A stretch of 32,683 nucleotides of DNA, taken from positions 1 to 32,683 of the forward strand of contig CAXKVV010000647.1 in the NCBI GenBank assembly GCA_964058805.1, in the 5' to 3' direction. This DNA comes from Schoenoplectus triqueter (Eukaryota > Streptophyta > Magnoliopsida > Poales > Cyperaceae). The notes below the pieces were generated by a model that worked only from the letters and a program-made list of their open reading frames with translations, was not told the DNA's origin and searched no databases. Shown here piece by piece: positions 32,175 through 32,683 of this stretch. Positions within the stretch are counted from its first letter, which is position 1. Each line of letters opens with the position of its first letter. The position numbers and the translations under genes are program-made.

Positions 32175-32683
32175 TGAGCTAGATTCCAATAATCATTTAA
32201 GCTCGATTCAATCTCTTCATTCTTAATATAAATTGTGTCCCATAGCATTAGCCATATACAAATTATATATGTAATGCCTTCTTTTATAACACAAATTGTC
32301 TATAAAATATCACTATATTTATAAATATGATCATAAAAGCTTCAAAATTATTAAATTTGATCTTTAAAGTATCATTTTGTTACTATTTTTTAAGATTTAA
32401 AATTATCAATTTGATCCTTAAGATATCTCTATTTTTTATTTTGATCATTAATTTTTTTAATTTATAATAGATTAGTCCTATCATATTTTACCACTAAAAA
32501 ATAAATAAAGATTCGTGTTTTTCATGAATATCAATGATATATCTTATGCTATTCCTGGAAAAATATAGGTAAATGGAATTTTAAATTTAATTTATAAAAG
32601 TACTAAAATATTTTTATTAATTTAATTAATATTTTTTTGTCATAAATAACCACCTACGCTAGCTTCGTCACTAAAAACTAGGG

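Larger units (their letters stand above)
25617..32683. other. 7-kb AT-rich spacer upstream of KANADI
   Basis: 25617-26000 is the KANADI 5' UTR and proximal promoter, CT-rich on the minus strand; no clear TATA box. Beyond that the sequence is strongly AT-rich and dominated by repeats listed separately (26367-26629, 27751-29136, 30482-30842, 31779-32174). Only 26735-26855 hints at old coding sequence. In 29137-30480 and 32180-32683 I see nothing recognisable. Confidence 0.5.

Noticed and set aside
1..32683. CRISPR array, operon-like gene cluster or biosynthetic cluster
   Set aside because: No spaced identical repeats; the three genes are unrelated eukaryotic genes with separate spacers of 2.8 and 7.3 kb.

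Overview
This window is nuclear DNA from a flowering plant. It is AT-rich and has canonical GT-AG introns, RTE- and L1-type LINE remnants, several fold-back MITEs and long ATT microsatellites. A monocot is my best guess: the nucleosidase reads closest to the rice protein as I remember it, and the RTE 3' tail resembles ones familiar from monocots. This is a weak inference, and I cannot name the species.

Three protein-coding genes can be rebuilt exon by exon, all on the minus strand. (1) 4130-9328 is 5'-methylthioadenosine nucleosidase (MTN): 8 exons, 271 aa, catalytic residues present. (2) 12112-14393 is a secreted group III xyloglucan endotransglucosylase/hydrolase of XTH30 type: 4 exons, 336 aa. 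(3) 21710-25616 is a KANADI-type GARP transcription factor: 6 exons, 334 aa. In all three the exon phases add up without a frameshift or in-frame stop. The products act separately (methionine salvage, cell-wall remodelling, organ polarity), so this is ordinary eukaryotic gene neighbourhood and not an operon-like cluster.

Layout: 1-3016, a decayed RTE-clade LINE on the + strand, cut by the window edge. 3017-4129, a spacer with one doubtful short exon. 4130-9328, MTN, with an L1 fragment and a long-TIR MITE in intron 6 and a second, truncated RTE copy in intron 5. 9329-12111, a spacer with a 58-bp tandem duplication beside a small GC-rich island. 12112-14393, XTH. 14394-21709, a 7.3-kb spacer with a fold-back MITE, a 76-bp tandem duplication and a retroposed poly(A) insertion flanked by a 13-bp target-site duplication. 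21710-25616, KANADI. 25617-32683, a very AT-rich spacer with a 130-bp tandem duplication, a Tourist-like element swollen by about 1 kb of ATT microsatellite, and two fold-back MITEs with clear 8-bp and 9-bp target-site duplications.

I found no tRNA, rRNA, CRISPR array or recognisable miRNA, and no evidence of a new multi-gene system. The best leads are structural: (a) a MITE inserted into one unit of a tandem duplication, so the pre-insertion sequence survives next to it; (b) a second MITE with a perfect 9-bp duplication in a similar setting; (c) the microsatellite-expanded element; (d) a possible TAGTAG tandem splice acceptor and an overlapping upstream ORF in KANADI; and (e) substitutions at normally conserved positions in an otherwise intact MTN.
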